From contig JAJXZC010000054.1 in the NCBI GenBank assembly GCA_021780275.1, forward strand, positions 1-7,183: a stretch of 7,183 bases of DNA. The letters run 5' to 3'. Shown piece after piece: positions 1 through 5,810 of this stretch (its first letter is position 1; every line of letters begins with the position of its first letter). The notes beneath the pieces were generated by a model. It had not been told where the DNA came from and searched no databases. It saw nothing but the letters and a program-made list of their open reading frames with translations. The translations under genes were made by a program, and so were the position numbers. The DNA is from Pseudomonadota bacterium. Lineage in GTDB: Bacteria; Pseudomonadota; Alphaproteobacteria; Parvibaculales; Parvibaculaceae.

Positions 1-1058
1 AGCGCCGAGAAACCATAATGGCGCAGCCAGCGCAGATCGCTCTCAAAGAAGGCGCGCAAATCAGGAATGCCGTATTTCAGCATCGCAAGCCGGTCGAGGC
101 CCATGCCGAAGGCAAAGCCCTGATAGCGTTCTGGATCGATACCCGCCGCCGTCAGCACATTCGGATGGACCATGCCGCAGCCGAGAATTTCGAGCCAATC
201 ATTGCCCTCGCCGATGCGGATCTCGTTGCCGAGACGCGCGCAGCGCACATCGACTTCCATCGACGGCTCGGTGAAGGGGAAGAAGCTCGGGCGCATGCGA
301 AGCTCGACGCCTTCAACCTCGAAGAAGGCGCGGAGGAATTCTTCCAGCGTCCATTTGAGATGGCCGAGATGCGTCGTCTCGTCGATGACGAGGCCTTCGA
401 TCTGATGAAACTGCGGCGTATGCGTCTGGTCGCTGTCGCAGCGATAGGTGCGGCCGGGGCAGACGAAACGGAAAGGCGGCTTGCCCTTTTCCATGGTGCG
501 GACCTGCACCGGGCTTGTATGCGTGCGCAGCAGCGGTCGCGAACCGTCCGCGCGGGGCTCGAAATAAAAGGTGTCGTGCATCTCGCGCGCGGGATGGCCT
601 TCGGGGAAATTGAGCGAAGTGAAGTTGTAATGGTCGCTCTCGATGTCCGGGCCCTGCTCGACCGAGAAGCCCATATCGGCGAAGACCGCAACGACTTCAT
701 CCCAGACCTGGGAGAGCGGATGGATGCGGCCCGCCTCGATGGCGCTTTCGCGCAGCGGCAGCGTGACGTCGATCTTCTCACTCGCAAGCCGCGTTTCGAG
801 CGCGGCTTCGGCCAGCGCCGTCTTGCGCGTGGCCAACGCGTCGGCGAGGCGATCCTTGAGACCGTTCAGAAGCGGCCCCATGGTCTTGCGTTCCTCGGGG
901 CTCATGGAGCCGAGGCCCTTCATCAGCTCGGATACGCGGCCCTTCTTGCCGAGCGCGGCAACGCGCACGTCTTCAAGCACACGCTCTTCCACCGCGTCAG
1001 CGATGGCGGCGAGGAAATCCGCCTCGAGCTTTTCGACTTCCGATTGAATGTCCGTCAT
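1..1058 (-). CDS. pheS: Phenylalanyl-tRNA synthetase alpha subunit (3' end cut by window)
   Basis: Catalytic alpha chain of the cytosolic alpha2beta2 enzyme that charges tRNA-Phe with phenylalanine at the cost of ATP. The reading frame on the minus strand begins [15 protein letters not shown]. Its first 90 or so residues are the charged coiled-coil tRNA-binding arm. The class II catalytic core follows: RTHTSPVQ near 178-185, motif 2 ([13 protein letters not shown], 196-208), QFHQIEG (216-222), and motif 3 with GMGLDR at 318-323. The window holds 352 codons with no stop; the last residues read LRHYGFSA, so only a short C-terminal tail should be missing. The start at 1058 is preceded by GAGAAGG, which acts as the ribosome binding site. 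The gene lies 175 bp downstream of rplT, the usual order, with pheT expected beyond the left edge. Identification rests on family motifs and is very secure. Confidence 0.97.
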   Translation of the reverse strand, partial: MTDIQSEVEKLEADFLAAIADAVEERVLEDVRVAALGKKGRVSELMKGLGSMSPEERKTMGPLLNGLKDRLADALATRKTALAEAALETRLASEKIDVTLPLRESAIEAGRIHPLSQVWDEVVAVFADMGFSVEQGPDIESDHYNFTSLNFPEGHPAREMHDTFYFEPRADGSRPLLRTHTSPVQVRTMEKGKPPFRFVCPGRTYRCDSDQTHTPQFHQIEGLVIDETTHLGHLKWTLEEFLRAFFEVEGVELRMRPSFFPFTEPSMEVDVRCARLGNEIRIGEGNDWLEILGCGMVHPNVLTAAGIDPERYQGFAFGMGLDRLAMLKYGIPDLRAFFESDLRWLRHYGFSA

Positions 1059-1087
1059 GACCTTCTCAAGCTTCGATGTTCCGCCAT
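1055..1087 (-). other. 10-codon mini-ORF overlapping the pheS start (uncertain)
   Basis: A minus-strand ATG at 1087 opens a frame reading [10 protein letters not shown], and its TGA overlaps the pheS ATG as ATGA. Such an overlap permits translational coupling. No good Shine-Dalgarno sequence precedes it, and it has no phenylalanine codon, so it is not a classical pheS attenuation leader. pheS also has its own GAGAAGG site. Chance is a reasonable explanation. Confidence 0.15.
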
Positions 1088-1161
1088 TCGCCGGGATGTA
1101 ACCGCAGGAGCGAGGGGGAACAGAAGTGAGAGATCGACGATCCGCCCTCACCCCGGGAAGG

Positions 1162-1182
1162 CCCGCGCTATGACAGCGCGGG
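1162..1182 (-). promoter_or_regulatory. Hairpin in the rplT-pheS intergenic region
   Basis: A perfect 8-bp inverted repeat (CCCGCGCT / AGCGCGGG, loop of 5) lies between the rplT stop and the pheS start. No U tract follows on the minus strand, so it is not a standard intrinsic terminator. A second pairing, ACCCCG at 1179-1184 (minus-strand reading) with CGGGGT at 1150-1155, would share bases with the first stem, so the two folds exclude each other. It could tune read-through from rplT into pheS or protect an RNA end. Its function is not shown by the sequence. Confidence 0.45.
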
Positions 1183-1233
1183 GTCCCGACGGGTGTACCG
1201 GCCCTGAACGGTCAGGTAAAGCGGCAGCGGCTC

Positions 1234-1590
1234 TTAAGCGAGAGCGGCCTGCGCCTTTTCGACCAGGGCCTTGAAGGCCTCAGGCTCGTGGATGGCGAGA
1301 TCGGAGAGCACCTTGCGGTCGACTTCGATGCCAGCCTTGCTGAGGCCATCGATAAATCGGCCATAGGTCAGGCCCAGCTCGCGGACACCGGCGTTGATGC
1401 GCTGGATCCAGAGCGAGCGGAAATTGCGCTTCCTGGTGCGACGATCGCGATAGGCGTACTGGCCGGCCTTCTCGACCGCCTGATTCGCCGTACGGAATGT
1501 ATTCTTGCGACGGCCGTAATAGCCCTTCGCCTTCTTGATCACTTTGCGGTGACGAGCGTGGGTGGTTACACCCCTTTTGACGCGCGACAT
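1234..1590 (-). CDS. rplT: 50S ribosomal protein L20
   Basis: L20 binds 23S rRNA early in assembly of the large ribosomal subunit. In several bacteria it also represses its own operon by binding the mRNA. The 118-residue product has the normal length for the family. The basic extended N-terminus begins [16 protein letters not shown] and continues through [11 protein letters not shown] and [19 protein letters not shown]. The globular C-terminal domain follows ([27 protein letters not shown]). A strong AAGGAG ribosome binding site stands 9 bases before the ATG. The gene follows rpmI by only 29 bp, so the two are cotranscribed, and pheS follows. Nothing is unusual in the protein. Confidence 0.98.
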   Translation of the reverse strand: MSRVKRGVTTHARHRKVIKKAKGYYGRRKNTFRTANQAVEKAGQYAYRDRRTRKRNFRSLWIQRINAGVRELGLTYGRFIDGLSKAGIEVDRKVLSDLAIHEPEAFKALVEKAQAALA

Positions 1591-1619
1591 GGTTCGAGCT
1601 CCTTACAGATTGTTCCGGT

Positions 1620-1820
1620 TCACGCGTTGGGCATGAAGAATTTCAAGACGCGCGCCGTATCGACGTCCGCCATGATGGTCGTGCCCCGCTTGTTGCGGAT
1701 CTGCTTGTTCGTCCGCTTGATCATGCCGTGGCGCTTTGCCGTCTGGCCGCGTTTGATCTTGCCGGATGCGGTGAGCCTGAAGCGCTTCTTGGTCCCGCTT
1801 TTGGTCTTCAACTTGGGCAT
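1620..1820 (-). CDS. rpmI: 50S ribosomal protein L35
   Basis: A small, very basic protein of the large ribosomal subunit. The 66-residue product is full length: [14 protein letters not shown] at the N-terminus, then the conserved [15 protein letters not shown] segment, ending in [10 protein letters not shown] good AAGGAG site (1827-1832, minus strand) sits 6 bases before the ATG. It is the first gene of the rpmI-rplT-pheS block. In many bacteria infC lies directly upstream, but here infC is about 5 kb away beyond four complete protein genes and amn's divergent start, and the gene has its own promoter and a structured leader. A longer frame at 1603-1827 on the same strand is a shadow. Confidence 0.98.
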   Translation of the reverse strand: MPKLKTKSGTKKRFRLTASGKIKRGQTAKRHGMIKRTNKQIRNKRGTTIMADVDTARVLKFFMPNA

Positions 1821-1840
1821 TTTGCACTCCTTAATAGGTG

Positions 1841-1886
1841 GGCTCCGTTCGCTGAAGACCTTGATATCTCAAGGAAAAACGGAGCC
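1841..1886 (-). promoter_or_regulatory. Nested stem-loop leader of rpmI, candidate ribosomal-protein operator
   Basis: In the minus-strand transcript a perfect 9-bp outer stem (GGCTCCGTT with AACGGAGCC, 1878-1886 and 1841-1849) encloses a perfect 6-bp inner hairpin (CCTTGA, loop GATA, TCAAGG, 1859-1874). The two stems are separated by an asymmetric internal loop of 3 and 9 nucleotides. The structure ends 8 bases before the AAGGAG site of rpmI. It lies within the predicted 5' UTR. The layout fits a translational operator for L20 feedback, as known for rpmI-rplT in Escherichia coli and for infC operons in Bacillus. Binding of L20 here is inference; the stems themselves are seen directly. Confidence 0.6.
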
Positions 1887-1949
1887 AGTCTAGGCTTTTC
1901 GGATCGCCACGGCATGCCCTTCATGGCCGGGCGGTCCCGAAGGCGCGGA

Positions 1950-1977
1950 TTTATAAGGGAAAAAGGCCGAAGGTCAA
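1950..1977 (-). promoter_or_regulatory. Sigma70-type promoter for rpmI-rplT(-pheS)
   Basis: On the minus strand TTGACC (1972-1977) is followed after 16 bp by TATAAA (1950-1955). The -35 box matches the consensus at five of six bases and the -10 box at five of six. Transcription would begin near 1943, giving a 5' UTR of about 120 nucleotides that contains the nested stem-loop. It is the best promoter match in the rpmI-amn divergent region and gives rpmI a start independent of infC. Confidence 0.6.
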
Positions 1978-1989
1978 GGTCCGAACGGC

Positions 1990-2018
1990 TCGACGGGGCC
2001 GGCGCCGGGACCTAATCT
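1990..2018 (+). promoter_or_regulatory. Possible amn promoter giving a leaderless mRNA
   Basis: TCGACG (1990-1995) and TAATCT (2013-2018) are 17 bp apart on the plus strand. They match the sigma70 boxes only partly (four and three of six). Initiation about 7 bases after the -10 box would fall on or next to the A of the amn ATG. That agrees with the lack of any Shine-Dalgarno sequence before amn. The call is weak. Confidence 0.25.
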
Positions 2019-2025
2019 TTCAACC

Positions 2026-3507
2026 ATGACGATACCAGTGCCCCCTGCCCATCCCGCCCGCGACCTCGAAACCTTCACCGACGCCGACGCCGCGCTCGCC
2101 CGCATCCGGGAAATCTATGAGCGATCCGCCGCCGAGGTGCGCGGCCGCTTCACCGCCTTCGCCAAGGGCGAGCGCAGCGGACAGTCCACGCGGGAGGCCT
2201 GCTACCCCTATCTCGGGCTGACGGTCGCGCCAGAAAACCTCGTTTACGACAGCCGCCCCTCCTGGGGCACGCTGGCCTATCCGGGCAGCTTCGGGACGAC
2301 CCTGACCCGGCCCGACCTTTTCGCCGATTATTACCGCGCCCAGATCGCGCGCCTCATCGACTATCACAAGGTGCCGGTGAGCGTCGGCATATCGCTCAGG
2401 CCGATCCCGCTCCCCTTCGTGGTCGAGGAAGCGACGACCGACATCGGGCCGGAAGACGTCCGCGCGCTCGGCGCTGTCTTCGCGCTGCCCGATCTCGCCC
2501 ATGTGGACGATGCGGTGGCAAACGGCACGCACCGGCCGGCGGAGGGTACGCCGCGGCCGCTGTCGCTCTTCTCCGCCGAGCGCGTCGACCTCGCCGTGCA
2601 GCGCCTCCACCACTACACGGGCACGGCAGCGGAGCATTTCCAGCGCTTCGTCCTCTTCACCAATTACCAGCGCTATGTGGACGAGTTCTCCGCGCTCGGA
2701 CGCCGCCTGGTCGCGGATGGCGGCGGCGATGAAAACTACATCCGCTTCGTCGAGCCGGGCGATATCGTGCAGGAACTTGGGCAGGCGCCGGAAGGCGAAG
2801 CGCTCGCCCAACGCGCCCTGCCGCAAATGCCCGCCTATCACCTCGTGCGCGAGGACAGGCTCGGCATCACGCTGGTGAATATCGGCGTCGGGCCCGCCAA
2901 TGCGAAGACCATCACCGATCACCTCGCGGTGCTGCGTCCCCATTGCTGGCTGATGATCGGCCATTGCGGGGGCCTGAGGCGTTCACAGCAGCTCGGCGAC
3001 TATGTGCTCGCCCATGCCTATGTCCGCGACGACAAGGTGCTCGATCAGGATCTTCCGCCCTTCGTGCCGGTGCCGCCCATCGCCGAAGTGCAGGTGGCGC
3101 TGCAGGAGGCGGTGGAGCGCGTGACGGGCCTCGAGCCGCCCGAACTCAAGACGCGCATGCGAACCGGCACCGTCGTCTCCACCGACAACCGCAACTGGGA
3201 ACTTCGTTACGAGGAACTCTATACGCGCTTCAACCAATCGCGCGCGGTGGCGATCGACATGGAAAGCGCCACCGTCGCGGCCAACGGCTTCCGCCTGCGC
3301 GTGCCTTATGGAACGTTGCTCTGCGTCTCCGACAAGCCGATGCATGGCGAGATCAAGCTGCGCGGCATGGCCAATGCCTTCTACCGGCAGCGCGTCAGCC
3401 AGCATCTTTCCATCGGCATTGAAGCGATCAGGCTTATTCGCGAGCGCGGCGTCGATGAACTTCATTCGCGCAAGCTCAGAAGCTTCGACGAGCCGGCCTT
3501 TAGATAG
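2026..3507 (+). CDS. amn: AMP nucleosidase
   Basis: Cytosolic enzyme that hydrolyses AMP to adenine and ribose 5-phosphate, helping to control adenylate pools; the Escherichia coli enzyme is activated by ATP and inhibited by phosphate. The 493-residue product is close to the usual length. The N-terminal regulatory domain includes YPGSFGTTLTRPDLF and the stretch HHYTGTAAEHFQRFVLFTNY. The C-terminal nucleoside-phosphorylase-like catalytic domain starts near 285 (NIGVGPANAKT), followed by MIGHCGG (310-316), the AIDMESA substrate-site motif (409-415) and CVSDKPMHGE (433-442). It ends HSRKLRSFDEPAFR, matching the family's C-terminus closely. No Shine-Dalgarno sequence precedes the ATG and there is no nearby alternative start, so initiation may be leaderless. 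The gene diverges from rpmI and converges on the lipoprotein gene with 14 bp between the stops. Confidence 0.96.
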   Translation: MTIPVPPAHPARDLETFTDADAALARIREIYERSAAEVRGRFTAFAKGERSGQSTREACYPYLGLTVAPENLVYDSRPSWGTLAYPGSFGTTLTRPDLFADYYRAQIARLIDYHKVPVSVGISLRPIPLPFVVEEATTDIGPEDVRALGAVFALPDLAHVDDAVANGTHRPAEGTPRPLSLFSAERVDLAVQRLHHYTGTAAEHFQRFVLFTNYQRYVDEFSALGRRLVADGGGDENYIRFVEPGDIVQELGQAPEGEALAQRALPQMPAYHLVREDRLGITLVNIGVGPANAKTITDHLAVLRPHCWLMIGHCGGLRRSQQLGDYVLAHAYVRDDKVLDQDLPPFVPVPPIAEVQVALQEAVERVTGLEPPELKTRMRTGTVVSTDNRNWELRYEELYTRFNQSRAVAIDMESATVAANGFRLRVPYGTLLCVSDKPMHGEIKLRGMANAFYRQRVSQHLSIGIEAIRLIRERGVDELHSRKLRSFDEPAFR

Positions 3508-3521
3508 AGATCCGCCGGGAG

Positions 3522-3938
3522 TCACGGGCGCGGGCGACGCATCGGTGGTGCGCTTCCGGGTCCGGGGCCCGTCCTGGGACCGGAATGCATTCCGGAGCCG
3601 GGTCCGTGGTCCATTGGGCCGGGCCCGCCATGAGGCCTACCGCCGCCATCATGGTGCCAGTCCGGCCGGGGTCTGTGGCCGTCGCCGAAATTATGCGGCT
3701 CGCCATGCCACGGACCGCGATAATAAGGCCGCGGACGCCAATACCGGTGCGGAGCGTCATAATAATAGAACGAGCCGCTCACATAGCCGGGGGCGTAATA
3801 GCCGGGGCCATAATAATAGGGCCCATAATATTCGTAGGCATATTCGTCCGGCCCGACGGGATAGGCCACGCAACCGGCCAGTCCCATGCCGAGCCCCGCA
3901 AGCGCCGCCCAGCTCGCAAGCTTCAAATATCTGCGCAT
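3522..3938 (-). CDS. Small Tyr/Gly/Pro/His-rich lipoprotein of unknown function
   Basis: A 138-residue product with a classical lipoprotein signal: basic MRRYLK, a hydrophobic stretch to about residue 20, and the lipobox LAGC with the acylated cysteine at 23. The mature part is low complexity. Residues 27-75 are dense in Tyr and Gly/Pro (YEYYGPYYYGPGYY), and the rest is rich in His, Gly, Pro and Arg with no predicted fold that I can recognise. The protein is probably anchored in the outer membrane or at the periplasmic face. A GGAG ribosome binding site stands 7 bases before the ATG. It lies 101 bp downstream of the monooxygenase gene on the same strand, so the two may share a transcript, but no functional link is evident. 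The lipobox and good start support a real gene. Short GC-rich repeats in the 3' part are a consequence of the Gly/Pro codons. Confidence 0.75.
   Translation of the reverse strand: MRRYLKLASWAALAGLGMGLAGCVAYPVGPDEYAYEYYGPYYYGPGYYAPGYVSGSFYYYDAPHRYWRPRPYYRGPWHGEPHNFGDGHRPRPDWHHDGGGRPHGGPGPMDHGPGSGMHSGPRTGPGPGSAPPMRRPRP
3580..3595. repeat. Perfect 16-bp palindrome
   Basis: CCGGAATG is followed directly by its reverse complement CATTCCGG. It lies within the 3' part of the lipoprotein gene, encoding the GSGMHSG region, and about 70 bp past the amn stop. Flanking GGACC and GGTCC could lengthen the stem with a bulge. No U tract follows on either strand. Confidence 0.6.
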
Positions 3939-3979
3939 GACTGCACTCCATTCCCCACCGGCCCGTCCTGACAGAACGA

Positions 3980-4024
3980 ACCGGGACGCTGAAAGGTTTC
4001 ACGCGCGTGTGCCGATTTCCCGGT
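3980..4024. repeat. Inverted repeat between the monooxygenase and lipoprotein genes
   Basis: ACCGGGA (3980-3986) and TCCCGGT (4018-4024) are perfect 7-bp inverted copies 31 bp apart. Between them lie the near-palindrome TGAAAGGTTTCA (3990-4001) and ACGCGCGT (4001-4008). On the minus strand the block follows the monooxygenase stop and precedes the lipoprotein start. It may be an RNA structure separating the two genes or an operator for the lipoprotein gene. I see no convincing -35/-10 pair nearby and no U tract. Confidence 0.35.
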
Positions 4025-4039
4025 GCCGTGAGGCGCGGT

Positions 4040-5287
4040 CTATTCCGCGGGCGCAGTCTGGTTCACCTGTGCTTTGGCGACGGATGCCTTGACGACCGGA
4101 ATCTCGTCATCGGCCAACGGCTTCATCCAGTTCTTCCGCGCCAGTGCCGCTTCGATATAGGGCGCGAGTTCGCGCGCCTTGCGCTCCTCGCGGGCGGCCA
4201 CTTCGGCCTTGAACTCCGGCATCACTTCGGCGGCGAAGAGTTCGAGCGACTCGCAGATATGCTCATGGCGATTGCGACCCGCCTGCTGCATGAAGATCAC
4301 CTGATCGACGCCTGCATTCTGGAAGGCCCTGAGATGCGCGCGCATGTCGTCCGGCGTGCCGATACCGGTGGCGATGGCATCGGCGCGGGCTGCGGCGTCG
4401 ATCACTTCCTGCGTGCGGTTGCCGCGCGCCTTGAGGTAATCGCCCCACATGTCGGTACGGCCCGGCACCGTGTCATGCGCAACGAGCGCGTTGAGCGCAT
4501 AGCCGAAGAACTCGAAGCCCTCATGGCCGCGCCGGATCGCCTCGGCGCGATCGTGATGCACCGAGAAGTTCGAAACCATGGCGATGTTGGCGTTCACCGA
4601 ATGGCCCAGCGGCACACATTGCTCCGACTTGATGATGCCGTAATAGATTTCCGACCAGATCTCCGCTTCCTTCGGATCGACGAAGGAAAAGGCCAGCGCG
4701 CCGAGGCCGAGGGAGGCCGCGACCTTGATCGTGTCGCGATTGGTGCAAGCCATCCACATCGGCGGATGCGGGTTCTGCACCGGCTTCGGCAGCACGTTGC
4801 GGCAAGGCATCGAGAAATATTTGCCCTCGTAGCCCGGATAGGGATCGAGCGCCATCATGTTGGCGATCTGCTCGCCCGCCTCGATCGCCATGGCGCGTTT
4901 CTCCCGCGCAGGGATATTGAAGCCGCCGAGTTCGAGTCTCGTCGCGCCTTCGCCGATGCCGAATTCGACGCGTCCATTCGAAATGATATCGAGCGTCGCA
5001 AGACCCTCCGCTGTACGGGCGGGGTGATTGTAGTTCGGGATCACCTGACGAATGCCGTGGCCGATCCTGATGCGCGACGTCCGCGCGGCGGCTGCGGCAA
5101 GAAATACTTCGGGTGCGGATGAATGTGAATATTCGTCGAGGAAGTGATGCTCAACTTCCCACGCATGGTCGTAGCCGAGCCTGTCTGCGAGCACGAGCTG
5201 GTCCAGCGCCTCATGAAAAAGCCGGGCTTCGTCTCCCGGCTGCCAGGGCTTGGGCAGTTGCAATTCGTAGAATACGCCAAACTTCAT
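4040..5287 (-). CDS. LLM-class flavin-dependent oxidoreductase (bacterial luciferase family)
   Basis: A 415-residue cytosolic TIM-barrel protein of the luciferase-like monooxygenase superfamily, which use reduced flavin (FMN or F420) to oxidise diverse organic substrates. The first barrel strand is MKFGVFYELQLP. The family signature follows: EVEHHFLDEYS at 44-54, SAPEVFLAAAAARTSRIRIGHGI at 57-79 as two adjoining segments, then the NGRVEFGIGEGATRLELGGF region (104-123). The C-terminal third, including DQVIFMQQAGRN, completes the barrel and ends in a charged tail. A strong GGGAGGAT site lies just before the ATG at 5287, which fixes the start. The substrate cannot be read from sequence; related proteins include alkane, terpene and other xenobiotic monooxygenases, and the flavin reductase partner is not in the window. 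The Shine-Dalgarno site is one arm of a perfect inverted repeat. Confidence 0.92.
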   Translation of the reverse strand: MKFGVFYELQLPKPWQPGDEARLFHEALDQLVLADRLGYDHAWEVEHHFLDEYSHSSAPEVFLAAAAARTSRIRIGHGIRQVIPNYNHPARTAEGLATLDIISNGRVEFGIGEGATRLELGGFNIPAREKRAMAIEAGEQIANMMALDPYPGYEGKYFSMPCRNVLPKPVQNPHPPMWMACTNRDTIKVAASLGLGALAFSFVDPKEAEIWSEIYYGIIKSEQCVPLGHSVNANIAMVSNFSVHHDRAEAIRRGHEGFEFFGYALNALVAHDTVPGRTDMWGDYLKARGNRTQEVIDAAARADAIATGIGTPDDMRAHLRAFQNAGVDQVIFMQQAGRNRHEHICESLELFAAEVMPEFKAEVAAREERKARELAPYIEAALARKNWMKPLADDEIPVVKASVAKAQVNQTAPAE

Positions 5288-5290
5288 TCC

Positions 5291-5322
5291 ATCCTCCCGA
5301 TGTTATGTTCTTTTGGGAGGAT
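5291..5322 (-). promoter_or_regulatory. Inverted repeat masking the monooxygenase ribosome binding site
   Basis: In the minus-strand reading ATCCTCCC (5315-5322) and GGGAGGAT (5291-5298) are perfect 8-bp complements with a 16-base loop. The second arm is the Shine-Dalgarno sequence itself, ending 3 bases before the ATG. If both arms are transcribed, the ribosome binding site would be paired. The first arm overlaps a TATAAT box, so the repeat might instead be a DNA operator. Pairing is seen; control is inferred. Confidence 0.55.
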
Positions 5323-5326
5323 TATA
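5321..5326 (-). promoter_or_regulatory. Consensus -10 box upstream of the monooxygenase gene
   Basis: A perfect TATAAT on the minus strand lies 34 bases upstream of the ATG. No recognisable -35 hexamer occurs at 16-18 bp spacing (the bases there read about CTCGTA), so it would need an activator or another element. Transcription would start near 5314. The 81-residue gene ends only 81 bp upstream of the ATG, so read-through is also possible. Confidence 0.35.
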
Positions 5327-5368
5327 GGCAAAGCGTGAGGCACTACGAGCGCTTCTCGCTATGGGCCG

Positions 5369-5614
5369 TCAGTTGGCGGCCCGCATGTCGGGACCGGATT
5401 GGCCATGGGTCCGCCAGGCCAATTGCCGCCGGGCGGCATCCCCGCGCATCGAGTTCGGTTCCTCGGCGACGATGCGGCGAAGCTCCTCGTCGCTCAGTCG
5501 TGTCAAATCGATCGGCCCCAGACTCGCAATGGCAGCGCGCATGGCGTGCTGGCTGTCATAGAAGGAAATTCGGCGCCGCCGTGTCAGGTGTTTCCAGAAA
5601 TCCATGAGAGCCAT
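5369..5614 (-). CDS. Hypothetical 81-residue protein
   Basis: I do not recognise this protein. The product begins MALMDFWKHLTRRRRISFYD, then a predicted helical middle (SQHAMRAAIASLGPIDLTRL), a conserved-looking acidic/basic helix SDEELRRIVAEEP, and a polar tail. It has no signal peptide or membrane segment, so it should be cytosolic. The start at 5614 is chosen because AGAGG stands 8 bases before it; an ATG three codons downstream (5605) is possible. Upstream in-frame ATGs reaching 5686 lack a good site, and the predicted promoter start near 5692 leaves them almost no leader. It precedes the monooxygenase gene on the same strand by 81 bp. The clean start signals, helical composition and AT-rich promoter argue for a real gene, but no function can be given. 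Confidence 0.6.
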   Translation of the reverse strand: MALMDFWKHLTRRRRISFYDSQHAMRAAIASLGPIDLTRLSDEELRRIVAEEPNSMRGDAARRQLAWRTHGQSGPDMRAAN

Positions 5615-5680
5615 AACCGTTGCCTCTTTCCCATCGCCGAAGGCCCGCCCACGCGCGGGAACTCCTGGAAGCCCGCGCAT

Positions 5681-5718
5681 GAACATATCTTCTGAATATA
5701 TATCTAATGTTCTATATT
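5681..5718. repeat. AT-rich inverted repeats, possible operator
   Basis: GAACAT (5681-5686) and ATGTTC (5707-5712) are perfect inverted copies. AATATA (5695-5700) and TATATT (5713-5718) form the arms of a second, imperfect 24-bp palindrome that overlaps the putative -10 box. The position suits a repressor site. The low complexity of the sequence makes chance symmetry more likely. Confidence 0.3.
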
Positions 5719-5727
5719 ATTTGGCAA
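5699..5727 (-). promoter_or_regulatory. Putative promoter of the 81-residue gene
   Basis: TTGCCA (5722-5727) and GATATA (5699-5704) are 17 bp apart on the minus strand, in the most AT-rich stretch of the window. Transcription would start near 5692, giving a 5' UTR of about 78 nucleotides. TATATA-like alternatives for the -10 box exist nearby, so exact placement is uncertain. Confidence 0.4.
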
Positions 5728-5760
5728 GTGCGAAATCGTTCCACTCCATTCGATCTATAA

Positions 5761-5798
5761 AAGCCAATCGGGAACAAGCGCATCCCGCCGCTTGGCTT
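5761..5798 (+). promoter_or_regulatory. Nested stem-loop upstream of the phosphodiesterase gene
   Basis: AAGCCAA (5761-5767) pairs with TTGGCTT (5792-5798), and inside it CGGGA (5769-5773) pairs with TCCCG (5783-5787) around a 9-base loop. A TATAAA box at 5756-5761 directly precedes the first arm, without a clear -35 box. If that box is used, transcription would begin inside the first arm. The structure might influence mRNA stability or translation of the following leader ORF. Confidence 0.35.
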
Positions 5799-5810
5799 GG
5801 TGGAGACGAT

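Noticed and set aside
18..1274. A 418-codon open frame on the plus strand
   Set aside because: It lies antisense to pheS and the rplT 3' end, whose family motifs are unmistakable; high GC content keeps the opposite frame open.
1859..1874. The CCTTGA-TCAAGG hairpin as an intrinsic terminator before rpmI
   Set aside because: No U tract follows on either strand, and it is enclosed by the longer 9-bp stem within the leader.
2020..2964. A 314-codon open frame on the minus strand
   Set aside because: It is antisense to amn, which is clearly the real gene by family motifs along its whole length.
3770..3840. Repeated CATAATA-like units as a tandem repeat or CRISPR-like array
   Set aside because: They are runs of Tyr and Gly codons in the lipoprotein gene, irregular in length and spacing.
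4007..5122. A 371-codon open frame on the plus strand
   Set aside because: It is the antisense shadow of the LLM monooxygenase, with no ribosome binding site and an Arg/His-rich composition typical of such shadows.
5363..5382. GGGCC / GGCCC repeat at the stop of the 81-residue gene as a terminator
   Set aside because: The stem is only 5 bp, overlaps the stop codon, and has no U tract after it.
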